DNA of 38,445 nt from NCBI GenBank assembly GCA_037132015.1, contig JBAXPW010000006.1, positions 1-38,445 on the forward strand. Direction: 5' to 3'. Of the stretch, positions 1 through 8,058 are shown one piece after another (the stretch's first letter is position 1; every line of letters begins with the position of its first letter). The position numbers and the translations under genes were made by a program. This DNA comes from JBAXPW01 sp037132015 (GTDB lineage Bacteria > Patescibacteriota > Microgenomatia > UBA1406 > GWC2-37-13). The notes under the pieces were generated by a model that was not told the origin of the DNA, did no database searches, and saw only the letters and a program-made list of their open reading frames with translations.

Positions 1-41
1 GTACTTGATTATCTTAACATATTATACACTTAACTAACATC

Positions 42-70
42 TTTACTTCGATATAAAACGGGTATATAAT
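42..70 (+). promoter_or_regulatory. Candidate promoter of serS
   Basis: A TTTACT box (42-47) and a perfect TATAAT (65-70) are separated by 17 nt. Transcription would be expected to start about 7 nt after the -10 box, that is at about 77-78, one or two bases before the serS ATG at 79. The mRNA would therefore be essentially leaderless. No Shine-Dalgarno sequence lies between the -10 box and the ATG. Confidence 0.6.
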
Positions 71-78
71 AGGTTCAT

Positions 79-1338
79 ATGCTATCAATAGATTATATTC
101 GTGAAAATGTTGAGAAGGTAAAATTAGCTTCAAAAAATAAGAATCGAGAAGTAGATATTGATAAAATACTAACACTCGATATCCAACGCCGAGAAATAAT
201 TCAACAGGTGCAAAAATTACGAGAAGAACGAAATGTATTGGCCAAATCCACCTTCACTTCAGAAGTAAAAGAACGTGGAATTGCTATAAAAAATGAACTT
301 AAAATTATCGAAGAAAAACTTAATGCTATTGAAGCTACTATTCAAACTGAAATTTCAAAAGTACCAAATATACCACTTGATGAAGTGCCCATCGGCAAAG
401 ATTCAAATGATAACAAAATCATAAAAACATGGAAAGAGCCTACGCAATTTAAATTCACACCAAAATCACATATTGATCTTGGAATTGCACTCGATTTGAT
501 AGATTTTGAAAGGGCATCGAAAGTATCAGGATCTCGTGGTTATTTTCTTAAAAATCAGCTTGCATCACTTCATGTTGGACTCATGTTTTATGTCCTACAA
601 CAACTTAGTAAAAAAGGATACACACCAATAATAGCCCCTTCGATTGTAAAAGGATTTACACTATTTGGAACAGGACAATTTCCATGGGGTGAACCAGAAG
701 TATACAAAACAAATGATGATGATTCGTATCTTGCAGGAACAGCCGAAGTACCAGTAACATCTTACTATTCAGATGAAATATTAAATGAAGCAGATCTACC
801 AAAAAAATTTGTAGCATTTTCTCCATGCTTTAGAAAAGAAGCAGGAGCATATGGCAAAGATACAAAAGGATTATATCGTGTACACGAATTCTGGAAAATT
901 GAGCAAGTTATTATTGGAAAAAATGATATCACTCAAGCGCGCGATCTGCATGAAGAACTTCAAAAAAATGCTGAGGGCATCTTAGAATCTCTCGATCTAC
1001 CATATCGTGTGTTACTTATGTGTACAGGTGATATGGGCGAACCTCAAATGAAAAAATATGATACTGAAACATGGATGCCAAGTCGCAATGATTATGGAGA
1101 AACTATGTCTAATTCAATTATGGGTGATTTTCAAACCCGTCGATTAAATATAAAATATCGAAATTCAGAAGGTAAAACAGAATATTGTTATTCGTATAAC
1201 AATACAGCACTGGCCTCACCTCGTATCTTGATTGCAATACTAGAAAACTATCAACAAGAAGATGGAAGTATCAAAATCCCAAAAGTTTTACAGGGATTGT
1301 GTGGGTTTGATAAAATATCTTTTAAGAAATTAGCATAA
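79..1338 (+). CDS. serS: Seryl-tRNA synthetase
   Basis: Charges tRNA-Ser with serine in the cytoplasm. The 419-residue protein has the usual bacterial length. Residues 1 to about 105 form the charged coiled-coil tRNA-binding arm, starting MLSIDYIRENVEKVK. The class II catalytic core follows: motif 2 is seen as FSPCFRKEAGAYGKDTKGLYRVHEF, and motif 3 as NNTALASPRILIAILENYQ near the C-terminus. The TAGTAEVP segment is the usual serine-site loop. The ATG lies 8 nt after a TATAAT box. The gene converges on the HD-domain gene, overlapping its end by 9 nt. It is the only translation gene here and is not obviously linked to the biosynthetic operons, although serine is used by TrpB. Confidence 0.97.
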   Translation: MLSIDYIRENVEKVKLASKNKNREVDIDKILTLDIQRREIIQQVQKLREERNVLAKSTFTSEVKERGIAIKNELKIIEEKLNAIEATIQTEISKVPNIPLDEVPIGKDSNDNKIIKTWKEPTQFKFTPKSHIDLGIALDLIDFERASKVSGSRGYFLKNQLASLHVGLMFYVLQQLSKKGYTPIIAPSIVKGFTLFGTGQFPWGEPEVYKTNDDDSYLAGTAEVPVTSYYSDEILNEADLPKKFVAFSPCFRKEAGAYGKDTKGLYRVHEFWKIEQVIIGKNDITQARDLHEELQKNAEGILESLDLPYRVLLMCTGDMGEPQMKKYDTETWMPSRNDYGETMSNSIMGDFQTRRLNIKYRNSEGKTEYCYSYNNTALASPRILIAILENYQQEDGSIKIPKVLQGLCGFDKISFKKLA

Positions 1339-2352
1339 TATTGTACGACCAAAATATCCATTGTTTATTATATAGTTGTATACCTGATCAGGCATTAAAT
1401 AATCAGAATATATTCCACTTGAGCGAGACACAGATAATCCTATTTGTGGATGAATATGAGCAAATTCGTTTGCTTCTGGCGCAAACCCTTGTGGCATAAC
1501 ATAATCTCTATTCACTATAAAGTCATTATATGCATCAGCTAAACTTGGATGAGCAGCTCCAGTAGTCAATAATTGTGAGCGCATACTATTGCCAACCATA
1601 TAGTCTTCCATATTCTGTTTATATGCTCGAGTACTTCTCATCGCATCATCTACATCAATTAATAAAAGTAATAATCCCATGGGGTGAATATTCAATCCTC
1701 TTAGCATATACGGATAACCTACTCTTTCTCTATCATCCATAGGGTTTACATAAGTACCTTTCCAAAACTCATGGTGCTGTAAACTAGCAATGGATGAGGC
1801 TTCGTATGCTTTTCTTTCAGTAACATCAGTTCTTCTCATGAGACCCATTAGTCTATGATATCCTATTAGTGGATGTTTTGATGAAAAATCATTTTTGATG
1901 GTCCATGACAAAGATCCCGGATCATCCCATATCTTTGGATCAATTCCATCTTTACCAATATCATGTAGCATCCCCGCAATTAATAAATCTCCCTCTGTAT
2001 AGTCAAATATATATCTAGTTTCTCTACAGTAATCTCGTATAAAATCTTTTGATTTTCTAGCTAACCGAACCAACTTTTTACCACATCGTAAACTATGCAT
2101 ATAGTTCATACCATGTGCATCTGCATGATATAAACAGTCGAGGACTGAAGCAAAAGTTACAGAAAAAGGCAATGGATTATCTGCAGGCTTTTTTCTCCAA
2201 TATTGTATCCAACTCTTGGTATTATTCATACCCACTGGTTCTGCCATCATTCCCAATTCTTCTTGATCTTGACCTTCTCTATAAGCTAAATCCGAAGTCC
2301 ATGATAGATTCGGTGGAACATTTATGTTTATGGCTTGTGGATATTCCAACAT
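1330..2352 (-). CDS. HD-domain metal-dependent phosphohydrolase, function unknown
   Basis: A 340-residue protein with an HD-type metal site: the HD pair is in MLHDIGKDGID, a further His is in KHPLIGYHRL, then HHEFWKG and a late DVDDAMRS. The order His...HD...His...HH...Asp is that of HD/HD-GYP phosphohydrolases, but no GYP triplet is present at the usual place. It may act on a nucleotide or cyclic dinucleotide; the substrate cannot be read from the sequence. No signal peptide or membrane segment is clear. The frame is open to a TTG at 2397; I prefer the ATG at 2352. It is convergent with serS and lies upstream of leuB on the same strand, separated by 79 nt, so it may not share that transcript. 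Confidence 0.7.
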   Translation of the reverse strand: MLEYPQAININVPPNLSWTSDLAYREGQDQEELGMMAEPVGMNNTKSWIQYWRKKPADNPLPFSVTFASVLDCLYHADAHGMNYMHSLRCGKKLVRLARKSKDFIRDYCRETRYIFDYTEGDLLIAGMLHDIGKDGIDPKIWDDPGSLSWTIKNDFSSKHPLIGYHRLMGLMRRTDVTERKAYEASSIASLQHHEFWKGTYVNPMDDRERVGYPYMLRGLNIHPMGLLLLLIDVDDAMRSTRAYKQNMEDYMVGNSMRSQLLTTGAAHPSLADAYNDFIVNRDYVMPQGFAPEANEFAHIHPQIGLSVSRSSGIYSDYLMPDQVYNYIINNGYFGRTILC

Positions 2353-2431
2353 AATCAGAAGTTGCGCTATGAAAATAGAATATCTTGGTTTTTTCAATTA
2401 TCACTATAAATAGTTCGTATCGCTTCTATCT

Positions 2432-3490
2432 TTAGATCATATTTATTACTGCATCACCCATTTCAGATGTTGAAATAGGATTAGCGTCTACAATATCTTT
2501 TGTGCCTTTACCTGATGTTAATACTGCAATAACAGCCTGATTGATGACATCTGCTTCTTTGTGCATCTCAAAACTATATCGCAATAACATTTCAGCTGAA
2601 AGAATTGCACCTATTGGATTTGCAGTATTAGTACCTTTTGCTTTTGGATATGATCCATGAATTGGCTCATACACAGCGGTTCTTTCACCAATGGATGCAG
2701 ATGGCAACATACCGAGTGATCCTGTTATGACAGAAGCTTCATCTGTCAGAATATCACCAAACATATTTTCTGTTAACACAACATCAAAAACACTAGGACG
2801 CTTAATAATTTGCATTGATGCATTGTCAACAAACATATAATCTACTGTTACTTCTGGATATTGTTTTGCAAATTCTTGAGTAGTTTCTCGCCATAATCGT
2901 GAAGTTGCAAGAACATTTGCTTTATCTACTACCGTAATTTTCTTTCCTCGTTTCATTGCGAGATCAAAAGCAAACTTTGAAACTCTTAAAATTTCATCCT
3001 TTGAATATACACAGGTATCAAATGCTTTTTCTCCATTTTCACTTCTTCCCCGAGGTTCACCAAAATATATTCCACCTGTTAATTCGCGAATCACAATAAA
3101 ATCAACACCTTCAATAATTTCTGCTTTTAACGGAGATTTTGATGTAAATCCTTCAAATGCAATTATTGGTCGAACATTCGCATATAATCCGAGTGCTTTG
3201 CGCATCTTTAATAGTCCCTGTTCAGGTCGAACTTTTGCTTTTGGATTATTATCAAATCGTGGATCACCTATTGCTCCAAATAATACAGCATCTGATTCTA
3301 AGCATAGTTTATGCGTTTCATCTGGATAAGGATTTTCGACCGTATCAATTGCAATAGCGCCAATAAGTCCTTCCTTAAATGAAAAATCATGACTAAATTT
3401 TTTTGCAACTTTTTTTAATACTTTTACTGCTTCTTTCGTAACTTCTGGTCCGACACCATCCCCTGCTAATACCGCTATTTGTTTTTTCAT
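2432..3490 (-). CDS. leuB: 3-isopropylmalate dehydrogenase
   Basis: Oxidatively decarboxylates 3-isopropylmalate to 2-oxoisocaproate with NAD+, the third leucine-specific step. The 352-residue length is normal. The start MKKQIAVLAGDGVGPEV is the family N-terminus. Visible family motifs are the substrate-binding VRELTGGIYFGEPRGR stretch, VDKANVL, the metal-binding region around VDNASMQ and FDVVLTENMFGDILTDEAS, and the NAD loop PIHGSYPKAKGTNTANP. It is separated from leuC-leuD by a pair of plus-strand genes, so leuB is transcribed on its own, divergently from the DHH gene. A TATAAT-like box sits on the minus strand about 28 nt upstream of its ATG. Confidence 0.96.
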   Translation of the reverse strand: MKKQIAVLAGDGVGPEVTKEAVKVLKKVAKKFSHDFSFKEGLIGAIAIDTVENPYPDETHKLCLESDAVLFGAIGDPRFDNNPKAKVRPEQGLLKMRKALGLYANVRPIIAFEGFTSKSPLKAEIIEGVDFIVIRELTGGIYFGEPRGRSENGEKAFDTCVYSKDEILRVSKFAFDLAMKRGKKITVVDKANVLATSRLWRETTQEFAKQYPEVTVDYMFVDNASMQIIKRPSVFDVVLTENMFGDILTDEASVITGSLGMLPSASIGERTAVYEPIHGSYPKAKGTNTANPIGAILSAEMLLRYSFEMHKEADVINQAVIAVLTSGKGTKDIVDANPISTSEMGDAVINMI

Positions 3491-3537
3491 AATATATTAA
3501 ATAAATTTAATTGAATCATTATAACAAACAAATACAC

Positions 3538-3543
3538 TATAAT
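3538..3543 (+). promoter_or_regulatory. -10 box of the DHH phosphoesterase gene
   Basis: TATAAT at 3538-3543 lies 9 nt before the ATG at 3553. No good -35 box is seen at 17 nt. The 62-nt gap between the divergent leuB and DHH genes also carries a TATAAT on the opposite strand, so the two promoters are packed against each other. The predicted plus-strand start site leaves an untranslated leader of only a few bases. Confidence 0.45.
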
Positions 3544-3552
3544 AAAGAACCT

Positions 3553-4512
3553 ATGAATACACATTTACAGAAAATAATTGAACACTTACAAACCCCTTCG
3601 ACGAGCATCTTGACACTTCACCGCAATCCTGATGGTGATTCTATAGGAAGTAATTTAGCCCTTTATGAAGTGCTAAAAAGTTTTAGACATACAGTACATA
3701 TTTATTCAAATGATCCTGTTCCACAATATTTACAATTTTTACCTTCGACAAAGGAAATTATAACGCGGAGACCATCAGAAAATGGATGGAATAATTACAA
3801 ACTCTATTGGGCACTCGATATGAGAGATGCCAAAATGATAGGTGATACTTTTACTTTTCCCGAATCTCTCAAAATTATTTCTATTGATCATCACATAACT
3901 GAAAATGATTGGGGTAATATCTGGTATCGTGATTCCTCTGCTATCTCAACTACGATATTGTTGTATCGAATTTTTTTAGAGGCTCAAATAGATATAACAC
4001 CTGATATCGCAACATGCCTTCTTACTGGTTTAGCAACCGATTCAGGATTTTTTTCACATGCCAAATCTTCAGAGCCATTTACTGTAACTGCAAAACTAAT
4101 TGATCTAGGAGCAAGATACGAAGAAATAACGACAAATATTCAAAAAAATATGGACTTTCGCGATATTCAATTCATATCTTACGCTCTTGGAAAGGCACAG
4201 ATATTTGAAGATAAAAAAGCACTTATTATCGCAATTCCTTATGAAGATTGGATCATGTATGTAAATGAAGATGATAAATCATCCTTATTAAAACGATATA
4301 TACAAAGTATTAACGGCACCGATGTGGGAATAACTATCATCGAAAAATCTCCAAAAAAATTTAGAATTTCTTTCCGATCAAGAAATCCAGAATACGATGT
4401 AAATCAAGTTGCATCTAAAATAGGTGGCGGAGGACATAAAAATGCATCAGGAGCTTATATTGAAGCCAATTCAGTTGAAAATGCAATACAAATAATACTT
4501 AATTTGTTATAA
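3553..4512 (+). CDS. DHH/DHHA1 phosphoesterase (NrnA-like oligoribonuclease / pAp phosphatase)
   Basis: A 319-residue cytoplasmic protein of the DHH superfamily. Motifs in order: LHRNPDGDSIGS (motif I), ALDMRDAKMIG (motif II), SIDHHIT (the DHH motif), GLATDSGFF (motif IV), and a C-terminal DHHA1 substrate-binding segment with GGGGHKNASGA. Known relatives degrade 2-5 nt RNAs and in many cases dephosphorylate 3'-phosphoadenosine 5'-phosphate. I chose the ATG at 3553 over a TTG at 3511, because the protein domain begins there and a TATAAT sits just upstream. The DUF4349-like gene follows 8 nt after its stop, so the two are likely cotranscribed. Confidence 0.88.
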   Translation: MNTHLQKIIEHLQTPSTSILTLHRNPDGDSIGSNLALYEVLKSFRHTVHIYSNDPVPQYLQFLPSTKEIITRRPSENGWNNYKLYWALDMRDAKMIGDTFTFPESLKIISIDHHITENDWGNIWYRDSSAISTTILLYRIFLEAQIDITPDIATCLLTGLATDSGFFSHAKSSEPFTVTAKLIDLGARYEEITTNIQKNMDFRDIQFISYALGKAQIFEDKKALIIAIPYEDWIMYVNEDDKSSLLKRYIQSINGTDVGITIIEKSPKKFRISFRSRNPEYDVNQVASKIGGGGHKNASGAYIEANSVENAIQIILNLL

Positions 4513-4520
4513 AATTAGTA

Positions 4521-5468
4521 ATGAATATATTTATAAATATGAAAAACTGGATATTAGCTCATAAATTGTCAAGCTTATTAATAGTTGTCATTATTATCCT
4601 ATTAACACCACTTGTCTTTGTATTATCTATCATCATCGGATCAACTTCAAGAAACTCATATCAAGATTCTAAAACTATCGGCATATCTCCGATGAGTGAT
4701 TCACGTAATACCTCTCTCAAACAAGAAATCAGTACAATGTCTCCTGTTGCGCCATTATCAGGAAACGACACATTTACTACATCACAAGAACGTAAAGTAT
4801 CTAAAGAGTATTATCTCTCTTTAGTCATAAACGATATGAGAGAAACGCTTCAACAAGTAAATGCTCAAGTTATTCAAGTAGGTGGATTTGTTGTATCAAG
4901 CAACATGAGCAATCCTGTTGGTGATGCAAACGGCGATATGAGTATTAGAGTACCATCAGACAAAGCAGAAAAGATAGTTTCATTTCTTCGAGATCTAGGT
5001 AAAAAAGTTATTTTCGAAAACACATCAGCACAAGACTTAACAGCCCAATATCAAGATATTGAAGCACGAATGAATTTACTTACAGAAAATAAAAATCGTT
5101 TTGAAGAAATTATGCGTAAAGCAATTACGACAGAAGATATTCTTAATGTTCAAAAAGAAATATTTAGTCTTCAAGAACAAATTGATACATTAACAGGACA
5201 ACAACGTTACATCAAAGAAATCTCCAAATATTCTCACATCACCGTAACATTTACTACTCGTGATGGAGCACTATCTCAAAATCCCAACGAAAAATGGAAC
5301 GTAAAAGGAGTGTTTGAAGAAGCATTTGATGCTCTTAAGGGTTTTGGTGTTGGAATTGCTACATTTGCCATATGGATATTGGTATTTGGCTTCGTATGGA
5401 TACCAATACTTGCAATTGTTATCCTTATAAAGAAACGCTTTGGTAACAAAATAAATATCAAAAAATAG
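4521..5468 (+). CDS. DUF4349-like membrane-anchored coiled-coil protein
   Basis: A 315-residue protein of unknown function. A hydrophobic N-terminal helix (about residues 15-41) is followed by a Ser/Thr-rich linker and an extracytoplasmic domain with the pattern of DUF4349: SLVINDMRETLQQVNAQVIQVGGFVVSS, then RVPSDKAEKIVSFLRDLG. A coiled coil spans about 185-235, then comes SHITVTFTTRD. A second membrane helix at about 278-303 ends in a basic cytoplasmic tail. An in-frame ATG at 4539 is an alternative start. It probably forms part of a small unit with the DHH gene, but nothing in the sequence links it to amino-acid synthesis. Confidence 0.7.
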   Translation: MNIFINMKNWILAHKLSSLLIVVIIILLTPLVFVLSIIIGSTSRNSYQDSKTIGISPMSDSRNTSLKQEISTMSPVAPLSGNDTFTTSQERKVSKEYYLSLVINDMRETLQQVNAQVIQVGGFVVSSNMSNPVGDANGDMSIRVPSDKAEKIVSFLRDLGKKVIFENTSAQDLTAQYQDIEARMNLLTENKNRFEEIMRKAITTEDILNVQKEIFSLQEQIDTLTGQQRYIKEISKYSHITVTFTTRDGALSQNPNEKWNVKGVFEEAFDALKGFGVGIATFAIWILVFGFVWIPILAIVILIKKRFGNKINIKK

Positions 5469-5470
5469 CT

Positions 5471-5495
5471 AATAATGCTATTTCAGCATTATTTT
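5471..5495. terminator. AT-rich hairpin between convergent genes
   Basis: AATAATGC (5471-5478) pairs perfectly with GCATTATT (5486-5493) around a 7-nt loop. It is followed by TT on the plus strand and lies between the convergent DUF4349-like gene and leuD. Its position suits a bidirectional terminator, but the stem is weak and the U-tracts are short. Confidence 0.4.
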
Positions 5496-5517
5496 ATAAT
5501 ATGATGTAAATTGTTTT

Positions 5518-6126
5518 TTACTCTAGTGAAAAATCATTTGATCTTTTTTCCTCAAACTCTTCAATGTTTTTTTTGTTACTTAACATATAATCAATATCAT
5601 CATATCCATTGATTAAACATACTTTTTTATATTCGTTTATATCAAATGACTGACTCATTGTTGTGCCTGTTACTGAGATTGTTTGTTTTTCTAAATCTAT
5701 CGTTACTTCGGTGTTTGGTTCCTTTTGAATTTTTTCCAATAGTGCATCGAGAAAATCTTGCGCTACTACGACAGGCAATAAAAAATTATTTAGTGCATTA
5801 TTCTTAAAAATATCTCCAAAAAAACTAGAGACAACAACTCGAAACCCATGATCATACAGAGCCCAAGCCGCATGTTCACGGCTTGAACCACATCCAAAAT
5901 TTTTTCCTGCAACTAAAATAGTTCCTTTATAAACAGAACTATTCAAAACAAAATCTGTTTTTAGCGAATTATCAGGATTATATCTCCAATCCCTAAATAG
6001 ATTTTCTCCAAAGCCTTCACGAGTAGTTGCCTTCAAAAATCGAGCTGGAATAATCTGATCTGTATCTACATTTTCCACTACTAATGGGACTGCTGTTGAA
6101 ATAATTTTTAAAATTTTTTTATCCAT
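5518..6126 (-). CDS. leuD: 3-isopropylmalate dehydratase small subunit
   Basis: Small (swivel-domain) subunit of the LeuCD isomerase, which converts 2-isopropylmalate to 3-isopropylmalate. At 202 residues it has the length of the proteobacterial type, not the short archaeal type. It shows VDTDQIIPARFLK near the N-terminus and FGCGSSREHAAWAL in the middle, both typical. It is the last gene of the branched-chain unit, 42 nt after leuC, and ends before the hairpin at 5471-5495. Its partner LeuC is adjacent, which supports a functional heterodimer. Confidence 0.95.
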   Translation of the reverse strand: MDKKILKIISTAVPLVVENVDTDQIIPARFLKATTREGFGENLFRDWRYNPDNSLKTDFVLNSSVYKGTILVAGKNFGCGSSREHAAWALYDHGFRVVVSSFFGDIFKNNALNNFLLPVVVAQDFLDALLEKIQKEPNTEVTIDLEKQTISVTGTTMSQSFDINEYKKVCLINGYDDIDYMLSNKKNIEEFEEKRSNDFSLE

Positions 6127-6168
6127 ATTGAAGTTACTAATAAGTAATAATAAATTTACTATTTGAAA

Positions 6169-7578
6169 TTATTTAATATATTCTCTTGGGTCTGCAATAA
6201 CTCCCTTAATTGCTGTTGCTGCAGCGGTTAGCGGACTTGCTAACATAGTACGAGCACCCGGTCCTTGTCGTCCTTCAAAATTACGATTTGATGTTGATAC
6301 GCAATATTTTCCTGCAGGAATTTTATCCTCATTCATACTAAGACATGCAGAACATCCAGCCTCACGAAGCTCAAATCCCGCCTCTTCAAATATTGTATCA
6401 AGACCTTCTTTTTTTGCCTGTTGCATCACTTGATATGAGCCCGGCACAAGAAATGCTTCAATATTCTCTGCCTTTTTGCGACCTTTTAGTATTTTTGCTG
6501 CTTCTCTAAAATCTTCAATACGGGCATTTGTACAACTTCCAATAAATACATAATCCACTTTTTGTCCAACTATTTTTTGACCTTCTTGTAACCCCATATA
6601 TGCAAGAGATTTTTTCAATTGTTTTTTATCACTATCATTAGATAATTCACTTTCCGTCGGAATATGACCAGAGACTGATGAGCCCATTCCCGGATTTGTT
6701 CCATATGTAATCATTGGTTTAATGTCCTCTGCATTAAAAGTTTCTACTCTATCAAATGTTGCTCCTTCGTCAGTTGGTAATGTTTTCCAATAGATAATCG
6801 CATCATCCCATTCTTTTCCTTTAGGTGCAAATTCTCTACCTTTCATATAGTCGAATGTTGTCTCATCAGGAGCTATCATACCTCCTCTAGCTCCCATTTC
6901 GATACTCATATTACATACTGTCATACGACCTTCCATCGTCAATGAACGTATGGCGTCTCCAGTATATTCAACAAAGTATCCTGTTCCACCTGATGCAGAT
7001 AGCTTAGAAATAACATATAATATAAGGTCTTTTGCTGATACTCCTTTTTTTAACATTCCATTAACTTCAATCTTCATAGTCTTAGGTTTATATTGCAATA
7101 TGCATTGAGTTGCAAGTACTTGCTCTACTTCTGAGGTTCCTATTCCAAACGCAATATTACCAAAAGCTCCATGAGTTGACGTATGACTATCACCACATAC
7201 GATAGTCATTCCGGGTTTAGTAATGCCAAGTTCTGGACCAATCACATGTACAATTCCTTGCCATGGATGACCAAGACCATATAATCGAACATCAAATTCC
7301 TTACAATTTGATATGAGCATCTCAACTTGTTTTTTTGATAATAATTCTTTAATTGGCAAATGTTGATTTTTCGTTGGAACATTATGATCTGCTGTCGCCC
7401 AAGTTCTATCTGTTCTGAATACTGGGATATTTCGTTTACGTAATCCATCAAAAGCTTGAGGGCTCGTAACTTCATGAACTAAATGTGCATCAATAAATAA
7501 CATAGCTGGATAGCCTTCTTTTTCATACACAACATGACTCTCCCAGATTTTTTCAAACATTGTTTTTGGATTGGACAT
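6169..7578 (-). CDS. leuC: 3-isopropylmalate dehydratase large subunit
   Basis: Large [4Fe-4S]-carrying subunit of isopropylmalate isomerase, an aconitase-family enzyme. The 469-residue length is normal. The three cluster cysteines can be seen: one in GSCTNARIEDF and two in GCSACLSMNEDK. Other family stretches are VCGDSHTSTHGAFGNIAFGIGTSEVEQVLATQ and SNRNFEGRQGPGARTMLASP. It lies 25 nt downstream of ridA and 42 nt upstream of leuD in the same direction. Confidence 0.97.
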   Translation of the reverse strand: MSNPKTMFEKIWESHVVYEKEGYPAMLFIDAHLVHEVTSPQAFDGLRKRNIPVFRTDRTWATADHNVPTKNQHLPIKELLSKKQVEMLISNCKEFDVRLYGLGHPWQGIVHVIGPELGITKPGMTIVCGDSHTSTHGAFGNIAFGIGTSEVEQVLATQCILQYKPKTMKIEVNGMLKKGVSAKDLILYVISKLSASGGTGYFVEYTGDAIRSLTMEGRMTVCNMSIEMGARGGMIAPDETTFDYMKGREFAPKGKEWDDAIIYWKTLPTDEGATFDRVETFNAEDIKPMITYGTNPGMGSSVSGHIPTESELSNDSDKKQLKKSLAYMGLQEGQKIVGQKVDYVFIGSCTNARIEDFREAAKILKGRKKAENIEAFLVPGSYQVMQQAKKEGLDTIFEEAGFELREAGCSACLSMNEDKIPAGKYCVSTSNRNFEGRQGPGARTMLASPLTAAATAIKGVIADPREYIK

Positions 7579-7603
7579 ATGAGTTGATTGTTTAAATATA
7601 TAA

Positions 7604-7981
7604 TTACATTTTTCTAATTGCTATTACTTCAATTTCTATCAAAGCACCTTTTGGTAAATCGGCTACGCCAACTGTTGAACGAGCAGGTTTATGATCTGAA
7701 AAATATGTTGCATATATATCATTCATCTTTGCAAAATCACCCATATTTTTCAAAAACACTGTTGTTTTTACTACATGTTCAAGATCAGAGCCACCAGATT
7801 CAAGAACTGACTTTAAGTTACTAAGTAGTTGTTTTGTTTGAGCTTCAAGACCTTCAACTACTAAATTTGTTTTTGGATCAAGTCCAATTTGACCTGCCGT
7901 AAAAATAAAATCATTCGCTTCAATCGCTACTGAATAGGGCCCAACCGCAACTGGAGCATCTGATGCTTGAACTATTTTCAT
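7604..7981 (-). CDS. ridA: RidA (YjgF/YER057c/UK114) enamine/imine deaminase
   Basis: A 125-residue protein of the RidA family, which hydrolyses reactive enamine/imine intermediates such as 2-aminoacrylate and 2-aminocrotonate released by PLP enzymes, chiefly threonine dehydratase. Motifs: GPYSVAIEANDFIFTAGQIGLDP, then ARSTVGVADLPKGALIEIEVIA, which includes the catalytic-site Arg and Glu. I start at the ATG at 7981 (MKIVQASDAPVAVGPYS), which is the family N-terminus; the frame stays open 24 nt further. Its place in the same unit as ilvA fits a role in detoxifying IlvA by-products and protecting IlvE and other PLP enzymes. Confidence 0.95.
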   Translation of the reverse strand: MKIVQASDAPVAVGPYSVAIEANDFIFTAGQIGLDPKTNLVVEGLEAQTKQLLSNLKSVLESGGSDLEHVVKTTVFLKNMGDFAKMNDIYATYFSDHKPARSTVGVADLPKGALIEIEVIAIRKM

Positions 7982-8058
7982 AGGAATAATAAATTTATAA
8001 ATCAAATACTTTTTAGATCTTCATAATTTTTATTCGCAATACTTAATTATTAATTTAT